The notes: generated from the letters alone by a model not told the origin. DNA of 64,000 nucleotides from Gari tellinella (GCA_922989275.2 OV277856.1:87501038-87565037), one strand, 5' to 3'; shown: positions 1 to 11,052, counted from the stretch's first letter. Program-made: numbers and translations.

Positions 1-1330
1 CAACAAATATATCATGAATTTATAAAATGACAGTATATGAACGTTTAAATGTTACCCTTTCAACAGATAATCGAATTGATATATCGGATTTAAGATCCTG
101 TTTTCCTTGGGACGACTTATATAGTTCAGGTTTAAACCGAAATGCAATGTAATGCTTTTAAATGGAATATACGACTTCCTAAACAGCCAACAGCATTGGA
201 GTCATCAGACGCCGGGATACGTCTGATCTGGCTCCAAACTGTTCGCAACAGACGTAGCGGATTAGCACAAACAACAATAACGACCTTTCAAACTGAAATA
301 AAATATTAAAGGCACGTCGCATCTTCAAGCAGGATGAAAACCATATGAACATTTATCTTAACTTCAATTTTGCTATAGTTTGTGGTTATATTTCAGACAA
401 CGATCATTGTTTAAACTTATGATACAGTATGTTGTTCTACATTTGACCAACATTCTTGTTTCCATTATATTATACTCTTCATAATATGCAAGGGATGTAT
501 AATTCACATCGGTCACGTAACTTACAATATAGAAATGTCTGATTCTCTTTTTGCAGAAAGTACATGTGTATATATGTATCTGAAATGTTTTACTTGTGCC
601 TGAAACATCGAACATATTTCTAAATTGTTTGGATCTCGATAAGTCGACGAGTTCAAACTCGTATCATCTGAAAGTTCAGACTGTTCGTAATTATTACAAA
701 ATTCGCTAATAAGAGTTTATGTTATTTTCAGAAATATCACTAAATTAAGTAAAAACCCAAGTTGTGTAATATTGCAATCATCAGTAAACATTCACACTGC
801 CCAGAGAGTTATTTGTGTCACATATTACATATTGCTTTGACATGCTTGCGGTCGCATTTAATGTACTTTTCAATAAAAGTATCCCCTGGACAACTTTGCA
901 AGTATATTAAAACCATTAGTCATTCTAAAACTACATTAGTCCTATAACATAAACCTACTTTGAAAAATATGCCCCTGCTTAATGAAGGATTTTGGAAGGA
1001 AATATAAGCATTACGTTTTTCTTCTCAGCTTCAATGCCTGCATGCATCAAGCGCTATGATGTGACTACCCATTAGAGTTGCCTCCAACAGACGAAACTAA
1101 AGATTAAAACAAGTTGGGGTTGGCGTAGGCACATAGGGAAATATGTTGAGATTACATTATTTACTCCCGTTCATGTGAAGCCTTGTAGCTGCTAGCTATA
1201 TCAAAACATTATAACGTTATTAATTCACTGCCAAGTTATATCGCCTGGCATCGTCAAAGTATCGTGCGCATTGACGATGTTGTCTAAATTGTCATATTTA
1301 GGAAACGTGTGACTAACGATATGTCGATCG
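1..1330. other. No supported gene; intergenic/intronic DNA
   Basis: No coding region with recognisable domains is seen. A worn A/T-type palindromic core lies near 185-246 (TCAGACGCC...GTCTGAT...CTCCAAACTGTT), so at least part of this stretch is old MITE sequence. The remaining AT-rich sequence shows nothing I can name. Confidence 0.5.
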
Positions 1331-1343
1331 GAATGTTAAACAG

Positions 1344-1440
1344 TTTGAATCCGGACTTGACGCCACGTTAAACGGCGTCTGATCAGGATGTAGGAGGGAG
1401 TCGTTGTTCGGAGGGCCGTTGTAGAGAGGGATCGCTGTAC
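1344..1440. repeat. Partial F-family repeat with A-type palindromic core
   Basis: An imperfect palindrome with GACGCCACG and CGGCGTCTGATC arms is followed directly by GGAGGGAGTCGTTGTTCGGA, the signature of the F repeats at 2486-2840 and 30460-30800. The left part is missing or too diverged to see. This is one of the copies joining core A to F-type flanks. Confidence 0.5.
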
Positions 1441-2041
1441 ATAATCAAGACATGTTTAACAGAACGTGATGTTTGGCGGGTAAGAAAAAAGTATACTCTG
1501 ACGCTTCGTCTGATCTGGGTTTACAATATTTGCAATGCAGTAATGCTGGCTTTCTCATGACGCGGATAACATAGGTATAATCAGTGGTCCGTCTTTTGGC
1601 GCCTTGACTTAATTGAACTTTTCACTGAGACCCCCTTCCAGTGTTCTGTCGCAGCGCCGATTGTCAATCATGTTATTTATACACGTGGGTTACTGGAATT
1701 GTGGGACATCCATAAAAATCTTCTACAACTGATTAATTCTGACTTGTCTTGCCAGTGCTCTGTCGCGTTTGATGTTTACTAAAAGGCCTGTCAAGAGTGT
1801 TATCGTCTCTGATCAAAAGCACTCAACAATGTTTAACAATTCAGCTTTCGATAAACGATTAGATTAAATTAATTGTAGGGATGACTTGAAAAGTATATCA
1901 CAAAATGGTATAAATAAAACAAACAGTGCACACCCTAAATGGAAGGCTCATCTGTTCAAGAACTACACTGTTTACACAAGTACGGTATGTAGTGAAAGGG
2001 GAACCAGTCCACTGCCAAGGCCGATGTAATGGCGAAAAGTG

Positions 2042-2059
2042 CCCCCCCCCCCCCCCCCC
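2042..2059. repeat. Homopolymer run of 18 C
   Basis: Eighteen consecutive C residues. Runs this long are prone to length error in sequencing and to polymerase slippage in vivo. The open frame crossing it on the minus strand is glycine-rich only because of this run and is not a gene. Confidence 0.9.
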
Positions 2060-2485
2060 TCCCTCAGAATTGTGACCAGGTGACATTTTTCGACGTAGGA
2101 AATTGACCTCCCGGTCATTATTGTTTGCCAAATCAAGTACCAAGGACAGTTTTCTACGTCGTAAAATGTCCTCCAGAGTCACCTTTTAGAGGGGCTCGAC
2201 AGTAGTTCCCTTTGCAAACAGTTAAGACCCTGAACAGCCACCGCGTTGACATTTATATCAATATCTACTAAGATAAAGAAATTCATAGAGCTATAATTTC
2301 AAACTTGTATCAGTGAAAGCAGATGATCTTACTGTTTAATACTGGTATACATATTTCTGATATATACAGTAGGGCGCATATACAATAATACCATTGTATG
2401 ATTTTCAAATGTAAAACATTCGACAGTTTCAAAAGACTGCTTAACAGGAGTATGTTTTGTGCTTCAGTATGCAAACGTGTTGAAA

Positions 2486-2840
2486 TATGTTGCCCCTCCC
2501 TTCAACAACCCTCCCAACAAAAAGTCCCTCCTTATAACAATGGTTGCTGCTGTTCCTTAAATACTACAATTATGGCTAACTCAAATATATCGACTGCTTA
2601 TTTGCTTAAAATTGTTGCCTGCTGTTTTTTCTCTCAACGTTCATATTTGCCATTTTGAAGAAATATGATGACGAGTGATAAACATTTTAAATCCAGATCA
2701 GACGCCGCGTTACGCTGCGTCTAATCTGGATTCAAATTGTTTGCACATCTAATAGCATACAATTCTCTCCCTACAACAACTCCCTCCGAACAACACACAT
2801 ACTTTTGTCTCCCATTGGGTGTTGTCGTAGAGAGTGAACA
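2486..2840. mobile_element. F-family MITE-like element carrying core A
   Basis: CCCTCC/CAACAA-rich sequence flanks a central palindrome at 2680-2743 built from ATCCAGATCAGACGCCGCG and its complement. To the right, CTCCCTACAACAACTCCCTC and TTTGTCTCCCATTGGG match, in opposite orientation, the copy at 30460-30800. Ends and target duplication are not resolved. It matters because the same core occurs in TTAA- and TA-bounded families elsewhere in the window. Confidence 0.6.
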
Positions 2841-3179
2841 CTTTACATAAAAATAAACAGAACATCTCTCAATGTTGGTTGTATCGGACATTTATTGTTA
2901 ACATAACCTGATTCAAAATATCGCTATAAGCGTGGCTACTCTTGTTTTGTAAATGAACAGAAACATATGTTACAGAGTCTGTCAAATTAAAGATTAAGGA
3001 CACAATTCGTAGAATACCTATGCCAAATTCAGTTTCGTTTCTTTTCATGTATCTTCATTGTGAAATGATACCGTAATTCGACTTGCATCTGTGGCCAGAT
3101 TGGATTAAACGCAGATTTATCCAAACTGTTTGGCACTAGTTTGCATCTTTAATCAGAAATAAATACTTATCTTTCGAAG

Positions 3180-3322
3180 TACAGTCGCTGCTCGATACTT
3201 CGAATTCGCTTACATCGACGTTTAATTTTGATGACGCGATCTCGCATAAGTCGATATAGCCGTATTTCAAAATATTGATATTTCGAACTAAAGAGAGTTC
3301 GAATTATCGAGTTTTGGCTGTA
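3180..3322. mobile_element. Pogo-like MITE
   Basis: The left end TACAGTCGCTGCTCGATACT and the complement of the right end, TACAGCCAAAACTCGATAAT, form imperfect terminal inverted repeats of about 27 bp that continue into TTCGAA on each side. CAGT(C) followed by CTCGAT.ATTCGAA is typical of pogo/Tigger-type ends, which duplicate TA. There is no coding capacity in its 143 bp, so it would depend on a transposase made elsewhere. Confidence 0.75.
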
Positions 3323-3845
3323 TGTACAAACGCTTATGTTTAGACAAAAGCGAGATCAGGCTTAATTTCGCGTGAAAAGTACAAAATATGTCTTTCTTAT
3401 AGACACTTCTCGTCTGAAGCATTTTGTACAAGGTTTTAGAATTCTTTTTTCTGAGGCTCCTTTAAGACAAAAATGTTGTCAGATTTTCGAAAGAATAGAT
3501 CTAGACGAGACGTCAAGAAACTCGGCTATAAATCTGGATCCAAACTGTTTGCTAAGGTTACCACACTTTAGCATAGAGCATGCTAAATGATTATTAGATT
3601 ACATGAATTATAAGACACGTGCATTTAATCTGCAAGGTAATTACAAATCTACCCACCCTCAGCAAAACCGTCCTTACTCTCCGCCTACTTCATTATTGTC
3701 TGCATCACACCTATCGTCTGCTCATCATTTATGTTTCAGTGTTTGGTTGGCTTAGAAAAAATAGAAACTATTGCCATACAGTTTGGATCCTTATCAGATG
3801 TCACGAGACACGTCGTCTTATCTGGATCAAAAATGTTTAAAATGT

Positions 3846-4017
3846 TTTAATTTTATTCCTCCACTAAAGAAAATAGCTCCAGTTTATGCAGTCATGAATA
3901 TGTATCATAATAAATTTTTTCTACATTCTAGCAAATGATTAAGGCACATCCTGCTTTAATTCCAACCTGCTTTAAGTAGTCACATATAATCAAACCAAGA
4001 AATAGGCTATGGGTTAA
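3846..4017. mobile_element. Degraded B-family MITE
   Basis: Matches B copies over TTTATTCCTCCACTAAAGAA on the left, a half-preserved core (AAGGCACATCCTGCTTTAAT) and the right end AATAGGCTATGGGTTAA. The left TTAACCC end and the left core arm are lost. The right TTAA is present. Confidence 0.7.
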
Positions 4018-4540
4018 TAGGCAGTTATTTTTACCTAAAGTCTTAGCAGTTTGTTTTATCTCTTTGAAAGTTGAGTCTATATTTTCTGGTCTTTAATCTT
4101 AGATCGATACGTGTACCATTATTAGTATCGACTGTGAAATTAGAGTCTGCAACATTTCTGATAACTGATTATTCAGTATTTGTTTTCTTCAAAGACACCA
4201 CTAGAGTTTCAAACCATTATATCTTATATGGATTCAAACCGTTTGCATTTCTTTTCTTCACAAATTCGCTAGTAGTTTAAAGAACAGAACGTTAAAACGT
4301 TTATTTATTTGCACGATACGTCCCCGAAACATGTCTTTCGAAATTCAAACGGAGGGTTTAAAGGCAGTTAGCACATTTATTCAAGATGAAAATAACGTAT
4401 ACGCAAGAAAGCAATATGCCTATCTTACTTTCACTCTGTTGCAGTGGCTGGCTGTCTTAACTTATTTATGCCTGGATATTGCAATGAATTCTCTCTTTGT
4501 GCTTGCTGAAAGATTTCATTATAGAACTGCTAGGGTGATC

Positions 4541-4700
4541 TTAAGACACTACACTGTTTCTCCTTACCGCAGAACATTTCATATGAAATAACAAACAGTG
4601 CACACCTACCCCATGATACACCGCGTAACACGTCTCATCAGCGTCTACAATGTTTGTTAATACCTTTGCGAAAGTAGGCGCAAATGGGTTAATAACATAA
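4541..4700. repeat. Relic of a D/E-type TTAA MITE
   Basis: Contains AACAAACAGTGCACACC, a weak CGCGTAACACGTCTCATCAG core and a right end GGCGCAAATGGGTTAA like that of family D. The left side is too diverged to bound. The overlapping short open frames on both strands come from this repeat. Confidence 0.4.
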
Positions 4701-4850
4701 ACCAAACCCCTTTGTAAGTACATGTAGTCGTTTACATTCATCAGATGTTTATTGCATTTTCTTTTCACTAAAACAAGCAAATCAAAGTTTACAGGGAAAA
4801 CAAAAGAGCCAAATCACGTCAAATGCATTTGTCTTCAATGGTTAATAATT

Positions 4851-5041
4851 TCAACCCTAGCGAAGAGTATACTCATCATTTACAAATAGTGTACCTGTGA
4901 GAATTACACTTGTCCTATGCAAACAGTGTACACCTGATTTTTAGAAATATATAGTTAAAATCAACCAAAACAGTAACAAATGAACTAGACTATTTTGAAA
5001 TTGGAATTGTTCATTAAAAAATTCATGGGTGCGTGGGTTAA
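4851..5041. mobile_element. E-family MITE lacking its palindromic core
   Basis: Shares with other E copies the pieces GTGTACCTGTGAGAATTACA, CTTGTCCTATGCAAACAGTG, a run resembling AAAATCAACC and the right end GGGTTAA. Between GCAAACAGTG and the downstream arm, where other E copies hold TGATCAGAGGG...CCCTCTGATCA, only a short unpaired sequence remains. The core is absent rather than merely mutated. Confidence 0.55.
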
Positions 5042-5583
5042 GGCAGGTACACCTGCCACTTCACATGGACAGTTCCAGTTTCCAATTCAATCTAGTAAAT
5101 CTTGACAATTTAGGGTTCGGCGGTTGTATTTTACATTTTCTTGCAGGATCACGAACAGTTCAGACTGTGACCACAGGGTTCACACAGTTTACGTAAACAA
5201 GTGTACTCTCAAAGGTACACCGAATGTGTTAGAATAAAACAGCAACCTCTGTCAGAAAGTATTACTGCCATGTCATCTATGCTTCATCGTTCTTTTATCA
5301 CTACCATGACGTCATAAGCTTTAAACAATTGACGTCTGCTTTTATTTCTAAAATGTTAATTTTAGTTTTTTGACTTAAGATATTTTCAAATGAGTAACAG
5401 TGTGGATCCTGCTGTTCAGCAACTCTTTTTCTTGAAAATACCAAGTTGAAATCTGAGTGCTAAGTCGTTTGAAGCATGAGTACGGTTTTCCTTTACCGTT
5501 TGCCTTGAGTTAAATAACGCTATTCCTCATATCTGATCCGGAGCAGAGTGGATGTAGCCTAGTAGCTAAACCCGGTGTCTGAT

Positions 5584-5815
5584 TTGGTGTAACGCAGTAG
5601 AATGAACCACCCCTGCTAAAATGACCCATGGGTCATGTCACTACGTAGAACAGTGACCCGGGTCATTATACTACGTAGAAAAATGACCCCATACCGTAGA
5701 AAAAGGACCTCATCGACTCGTAGTAGAATGACCCTCTCACGGTCTGGGGTCATTTCTCTACGTAGTATAAAGACCCGGTTCCTTTTGCACGGGTGTTTCT
5801 ACTGAGTTACACCGG
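5584..5815. mobile_element. Short GGTGTAAC-ended non-autonomous element
   Basis: The ends GGTGTAACGCAGTAGAA and the complement of TTTCTACTGAGTTACACC form terminal inverted repeats. The interior is several variants of ATGACCC...GTCATT...CTACGTAGAA, with direct and inverted units. The ends match the GGTGTAACGAAGTA termini of the 3.2 kb element at 50441-53629, and the interior uses the same GACCC/GTAGAATGACC vocabulary. This is therefore a small relative. No coding sequence is present. Confidence 0.7.
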
Positions 5816-6906
5816 TTCCAAACTTTTATGCAATAGAAATATCTAGTACATACGCGATTATTGCAAACGAATCACGTTTTTCCCACAGTAATATGAGACG
5901 GTATTGTTTTTCTATTATATCTAAATGCAATAAATGTAAAAGTAAAACTAATAACCAGAAATAATTTCAGGGAAACCACAAAGGAATTAACTGGTAGAGT
6001 TGTCTAATTTATTATCGTAGAAGTTGCTCTTTCTTTAAACATTGTTTTTGTTTAGTAATTTCCTTTATTAAATTTTCAACAAAAACATTTATGAGGACCA
6101 AATGCACCAAAGGTTACTAAAAAGTTATCATTAATAAAGCATATACTTGTACAATCATTATCTTTGTTAATTTCCTTTATTTTATTACCTACAAAACTTT
6201 TCTGGGAACCAGATGCACCAAAGGTTGCTTCAAAGTGTACCATTTACATTGTATTTAATTGTATAAACCTCTGGCAACAGTTGGTTTACTAAGACGAGTT
6301 CGTTATAACACAAACCATCAAAGGTATGTGACACAGGCTAAATGTTCAAACCGTGATAACATGGTTCAAATATGAGTCACCTGGCCAAGCTCGGTGATTT
6401 TTGCTGTATGATATACATGGATTGCCCCAAACTGTATAACAATACATTTAGTTATTTATTTAAATATAACACTTTCAAATGCAAATATACGGTTTACAAA
6501 ATCAGTCTGGGCGAGTTTTCCTATCGTACATTGGGGACAAATTGGCTAATCAGACTGTCTCAGACACACTTCATCAGCGGTCTTCTGCCAAAGCCAACGA
6601 CCAATTCCATTACTCACGCTCAGAGGGTCCTTGATGTGTCAATATTTCACTAATTGCAGACAGTGGGCTGTGCATTATTTAATCTTCCATGAATTTTCCA
6701 ACTGCGACCCTAATTTTGTTTCCGTGCAAACAAATGCAGCGATACTTCTTTTTAACGACAATGGAATTATTTCTTTAACATAGGTCACAGTATTATGTAC
6801 GATAAAAGTATGGTATATCACGTTTGCCTTGCATTAAGGAGTGCATGTAATCTGTAGTCAAAATAAAAAACAATCTCTATCAAGCGACACTTAAAATAAG
6901 TTTTTT
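5816..6906. other. No supported gene; AT-rich DNA
   Basis: A weak direct repeat is visible: 'AATTTCCTTTATTAAATTTT...ACCAAATGCACCAAAGGTTA' near 6058-6120 recurs as 'AATTTCCTTTATTTTATTAC...ACCAGATGCACCAAAGGTTG' near 6170-6225, about 110 bp apart. Nothing codes for a recognisable protein; the 93-residue frame at 6372 shows no motif. Confidence 0.5.
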
Positions 6907-7092
6907 TTAACTCCTTCACAAACAGTTTGGATCCTAATCAGACGCCACGTCACGCCACGTCTGATTAGGATCAAACTATATTTCACTCATTTCAATATTT
7001 ATTAAGTCAAAATACCTATGATTTAAATTTGAGAAATAAAAGCAAACGGTAAGTGTTTAAAATAAATGTCGTCATGCCAGTGAAGGGGTTAA
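6907..7092. mobile_element. A-family TTAA MITE
   Basis: Starts TTAACTCCTTCAC and ends CATGCCAGTGAAGGGGTTAA, so it is bounded by TTAA on both sides. The palindromic core (about 6918-6975) begins CAAACAGTTTGGATCC and contains TCAGACGCC-type arms. The right arm contains GAGAAATAAAAGC, which includes an AATAAA. It has no ORF and is non-autonomous. Confidence 0.8.
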
Positions 7093-7742
7093 AGACAGGT
7101 GGTAGATTATTGGAGGGTGGAGGTACTGCAGTTATTTGTTTTCTGTTTTACGGAATTTTGCTACATGGAATTTATTAGGATCAAAATTGTTCGAAATATT
7201 TCGCTTAGTTTTCAGTCCAATTGTTCTTATATAAGAACTAAAAAGCAGACGACGATTCAAAATATGCAGGTATTATGGGAGCAAAGGATTAACAAGCGAA
7301 ATGGAGAAAATCTACTGGAAGTATCCTGGCAAAAACGGAGTTAAGATAGATTTAGCGAAACCTGATTGCCTGTGAGAGTTATTAAGGCCAAATTTGCCTT
7401 AACGTCTTGTTTCGGATTTGCATTACCCAATTTACAGCAAGACTGTCATCTGCTTACAATGTGTTGTCTTCCTAAAGATTTCATATGTTTTTGTTTATCA
7501 AATAAACCTTGAGATATTTTGGTCAGAAAAACAGTTTTACATTTGCATCCAACAGTAATGATCATGATCTGACGCCGATCTAACAGGTGTCTGATACCGG
7601 ATCTAAATTTATGTGTACATGCCAGTGAACTCGCGCTCATGTAGTGAAGGAATACATTTACAAACGAACTCGACTTTATTTCGAGGAAAACATTAGAATT
7701 GCTAATACGTATCTCTCGTCAATCTTTGAAGCGACTCACTTC

Positions 7743-8147
7743 AGGGCTTCCATTTTTCCAGATTTTTCAGAAATATTCAGATGTGTAACCTAGCAGATTG
7801 TAGCTTTAAGCTAATTGAAAATAAAGGAAATTGCGCTTTAGTGCACAGTCTGCTTTACTTTCAAACTACTTTAGGTAATCATGCTTGGAAAATAGAGGAA
7901 TTGGAAATCCTAGGATTTTTCAAGACCAATTCTTAAGCGACTCGCTTTAGGGCTGCCATATGTACGGATTTTTCCGAAATCTTCGGATTTGTATCCAAGC
8001 AGATTGTAGCTTGTAGCAAGTTGAAAGTTAAGTAAATTACGTTTTTAGACGCAGTCTGCTTTACTTTCAACCTGCTTTAATTATTCGCACTTACAAAAAA
8101 GTAAAGTTTAAAATCTTAAGATTTTCAAGACCAATTATGGCAGCCCT
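7743..8147. mobile_element. Two tandem H-family elements with B-like cores
   Basis: Two roughly 205-bp units are arranged head to tail. Each starts AGGGCTKCC and contains TTTTTC.GAAAT, AGCAGATTGTAGCTT and a worn palindromic core ending CAGTCTGCTTTACTTTCAA. The second ends GACCAATTATGGCAGCCCT, the inverted complement of its start (AGGGCTGCCAT). The core is homologous to that of TTAA family B, although the ends are unrelated. The TIR resembles hAT-type ends, but no target duplication was established. Confidence 0.6.
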
Positions 8148-8209
8148 GTCACTTGTTCGAGTATAAAATCGCTGTAACATAATGTACATAAAGTAAAACC
8201 CGTGTTAAC

Positions 8210-9240
8210 CCATTATCATATATACGCCTTTTACGCCTCTCATTATGTTCCCCCACTGAAAAAAGTAGTTTCAGGTAAACAGACATTAACATACAATCTA
8301 AGGCGTAATTTGCTTTTCTTTCGACCTGCTCTAACCTTTATTATTTAAACAACGCAACAATAACTTTAAAAGATACATGAATAACAAAAGTTGTATATAT
8401 TGCAGCTATTTTAAGATAAAAAACACAGTTAAACATTGCTAATGCGTGTTGAAACAAAATGCTATAATACATCTCTTTTAAGACAACTACAGTGTGTAAA
8501 ACATTAGGTGTTCAATATAGGTGACTGCTTAAAGCAAGGTGGCAGTAAACCAGAAAGCTTTACTTTAAGTCTCTGATATAGAAATGAATTATCTATTTGA
8601 AGCCTGAGCATTTGGGGTACATGAATAATATATTTGAGAAACCATTATTTACTCTCTTCAAATATTGGAGATTAATATAGTTGTAAACGTTATACATACT
8701 TTTAAAACCTACCCAATACTTTGTTGTAATTATGCACCGTTGAAGCATTGTTATTTACCTGTGCAAAAGGTAATTGTGACATCTGCTACAGACATATGAT
8801 ATCATGCGATATTCAATTATATATACACAATTATCAGGTGATCTCAATCGATGTCTCCTTGATACATTTAATAGACCAGAACAGAAAAGTATATTTATTA
8901 CACGTAAACACTACAGTTTATGTATGGTGTTTTACAATATATGTCTTATCCATTTTTACTATCAAAAAATTATAGATAGATGAACCTTTTTTTCATTAAC
9001 TGTATTTTTTTAATGTTATCTAACATACATGACCTGTAATGGTATATCCCCCAATACCAGGGACCACAATGGAAATAAGAGAATAATTCTGTTTTATGTG
9101 TTATCCTTGGCAGTGGAGTGCCTGTCATGAATCTGTTCATTTGTTAACATGATTTGTTACTTTGTATGATCTGTGTATACTTATTGTTGATTACCATGAT
9201 ATGCATATTGTTACATGTACCTGAAAAACTATCTATTTAT
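8210..9240. other. No supported gene; fragments of B- and C-type repeats
   Basis: 8210-8335 holds a worn B-type MITE (TTAACCCATTATC...CCCCCACTGAAAAAAGTAG...TTTCGACCTGCTCTAACC). 8508-8575 holds a C-type half core (GGTGACTGCTTAAAGCAAGG). The rest is AT-rich without recognisable content. If the RASD-like gene has upstream exons on this strand, this stretch is intron. Confidence 0.5.
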
Positions 9241-9284
9241 CTTCTACCATCTTCCTTTAAGCCAGGGCTCCAGAAAATAGTGCG

Positions 9285-9445
9285 TTTTCTGAACAAATTA
9301 AACATGTTCTCTCTTATATCAGCACCAAAGCTTATGGTAGTACAGTTGTACTAATTATTAGAATCGTCTCGAAGAGACGATTCTAATGAGTGGTGACAAC
9401 ATAGGGTTTAATAAGGAACAAAGATTTTAGTTTTTGAAATACTCC
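9285..9445. repeat. Dispersed repeat with small GTCTC/GAGAC palindrome
   Basis: CTCTTATATCAGCACCAAAG, an inverted repeat ATTAGAATCGTCTC...GAGACGATTCTAAT and AAAGATTTTAGTTTTTGAAA recur in the same order at about 16903-17045. No TIR or coding sequence is visible. It abuts a C-family relic on its right. Confidence 0.6.
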
Positions 9446-9459
9446 CCTTATCTTGGGTT

Positions 9460-9544
9460 CTGCTTTCAGCTGTCACCAGGTATTGTCTATTATACAACCA
9501 GTTAGCCTTCGTTTGAGTGGTCGTTCTAGAGAGGTTTCACTGTA
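9460..9544. mobile_element. C-family MITE, right end only
   Basis: GCTTTCAGCTGTCACC followed by ATTATACAACCAGTTAGCC and the terminal AGAGAGGTTTCACTGTA matches the right half of family C (compare 34080-34143). The left half and core are replaced by the repeat at 9285-9445. Confidence 0.6.
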
Positions 9545-9550
9545 CACCAA

Positions 9551-9767
9551 TACAGTCGAATCTCAATAAATCGTTTTTGGTTAACCCTTACGGCGCCAAA
9601 TTATATTTGATTTATTTACCCCTACACCGTTATTGTACCGCCCGCTTCAATATTGTTGTCTGTAATATCATTCCAAAGTTAGATTTCAGAGAGTATGACA
9701 TTAATTTCGACTTAAGCGATTTCGAACTATAAAGATTTGACTATTTCAATATATTGAGGCCACTGTA
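9551..9767. mobile_element. Pogo-like MITE with nested A2 relic, next to a splice acceptor
   Basis: The ends TACAGTCGAATCTCAATAAA and the complement of TATTGAGGCCACTGTA are imperfect inverted repeats flanked by TA. Inside, TTAACCCTTACGGCGCC and ACCGTTATTGTACCGCCC...TTGTTGTCTG are a relic of an A2-type TTAA MITE. The element ends 30 bp before the first base of the RASD-like exon, so its right end probably lies in the branch-point region of that intron. Confidence 0.6.
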
Positions 9768-9797
9768 TCTTATGTGCGTTCTTTTTTATCGTTGCAG

Positions 9798-10342
9798 GTG
9801 ATATTTTCATCCTCGTATACAGCATTTCCAGTCGCGAATCTTTTGATGAAGTAACCCGCCTTCGAAGTCAGATAATGGACTGTAAAAGTCAGTGCAAGTT
9901 GGGACCAAACAGAAAGACTACTCACACTCCTATGATTCTTGTCGGTAATAAGTGTGATAAAGAGAAAGACCGTGTAATTGACTCCTCAGAAGCCGAGGCC
10001 TTGATGGCAGGACAACCAATGTCAGACTTTATAGAAGTGTCTGCCAAAAAGAATCACAACGTAGACGAAATATTCCTGCGGCTATTCCAGTTGGCGAGAT
10101 TGCCTACAGAGATGAGTCCGTCACTTCACAGGAAAGTGACGCCATCGTACGTGAGCACTAGTGGTAGTAGTAACGGGAGACGAGGTATGTCAATACGTCG
10201 TAAGATGAGTGATGCCTGTGGTGCAATAGCGCCTAATGTGAGGAGACCGAGTATTAGAACTGACTTACTGGTGGCTCAAACACGGACAAATGTGAACCAA
10301 TCTGGAATTATGAGCAGAGATACAAGATGTGTTATCCAATAA
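9798..10342 (+). CDS. RASD1/RASD2-like Ras GTPase, terminal coding exon (partial)
   Basis: The exon opens after a pyrimidine-rich tract and a TTGCAG acceptor (AG at 9796-9797), with a phase 1 junction. The frame reads DIFILVYSISSRESFDEVTR, the region after switch II in Ras proteins. From the internal Met at 9875, NKCD (residues 25-28, G4) and SAKK (56-59, G5) are present. They are followed by ARLPTEMSPSLHRKV and a basic stretch with APNVRRPSIRTDL, both close to the Dexras1/Rhes C-terminal extension. The last four residues, CVIQ, form a CAAX prenylation box. RASD proteins are membrane-anchored, weakly hydrolysing GTPases linked to heterotrimeric G-protein signalling. The Met at 9875 is not the true start; G1-G3 and the switches must lie in an upstream exon that I could not find. 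An AATAAA at 10338-10343 overlaps the stop. Confidence 0.9.
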
Positions 10343-10545
10343 AAATGTGCTATTAGTCATTGTCAAAGGGTGCTTAGTGTCATTATTTGGTTTTGATATA
10401 ATATGTATATACCCCGGTAACTGTTTTAAAGTCACGTGAAGTCTCGCTTTTACGATCCATGTAATGGAGACACATTGATATCTAATGAGAAGTACAGGTG
10501 CGTTGGGCAACAAACTGTCCTGCCTACATGTACACTGCGTCGCTA

Positions 10546-10780
10546 TTTGACCCCTTTAATGCCTTACCGCGAGTACAATGGTTGTTTGCAAGTATATAGT
10601 TTGAATATTGAGCAGACGCAGCCAAACACGGCGTCTGATCAAGTTCCAAACAGTTTGACATTCATTTCATTTGATACTCATTTCAATATTTCATAAGTCA
10701 AAATACCTAAACTTTAATTTTGAGAAATAAAAAAACGACAATTGTTTAGAGCAGATGACATCATGGCAGGGAAGTGGCGA
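10546..10780. mobile_element. A-family MITE downstream of the RASD-like exon, with AATAAA
   Basis: Begins TTTGACCCCTTTAATGCCTT, contains AGTACAATGG and a core (AGCAGACGC...GGCGTCTGATCA) and ends GATGACATCATGGCAGGGAA. In this orientation it carries GAGAAATAAAAAAACG, an AATAAA at 10726-10731 about 385 bp after the GTPase stop codon. It could supply the 3' end of that transcript; this is inference. Confidence 0.7.
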
Positions 10781-10810
10781 AATACGTAATGACATTGTGT
10801 ATACAAGTCT

Positions 10811-11052
10811 GGGGTCCGTTTCATAAAACTTCGTACGACAAAAACGATCGTAAGTCAGATTATAAAAGTCTCAATAATTATTTATATCCATCTAATCCTG
10901 TCTTGTGGCATCTTTTTTGGTATCGTCTTGAAAAGACGATACCAAAAAGATGTTACAAGACAGGATTGGATAGGGAAATTATAAATTAAAGGTATTTTAG
11001 AGTTTTGATTTACGACCGTTTTTGTTGTACGAAGTTTTATGAAACGGGACCC
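10811..11052. mobile_element. G-family foldback MITE
   Basis: The inverted ends GGGGTCCGTTTCATAAAACT and AGTTTTATGAAACGGGACCC extend inward through TTCGTACGACAAAAACGATC/TTTTTGTTGTACGAA. A central palindrome around TCGTCTTGAAAAGACGA is flanked by ATCCTGTCTTGTGGCATC and its complement. Other copies are at 20877-21096, 32359-32601 and, truncated, 58255-58428. There is no coding sequence. Confidence 0.8.

Noticed and set aside
1898..2182. 94-residue minus-strand glycine-rich frame
   Set aside because: It is created by an 18-C homopolymer; no supporting motif.
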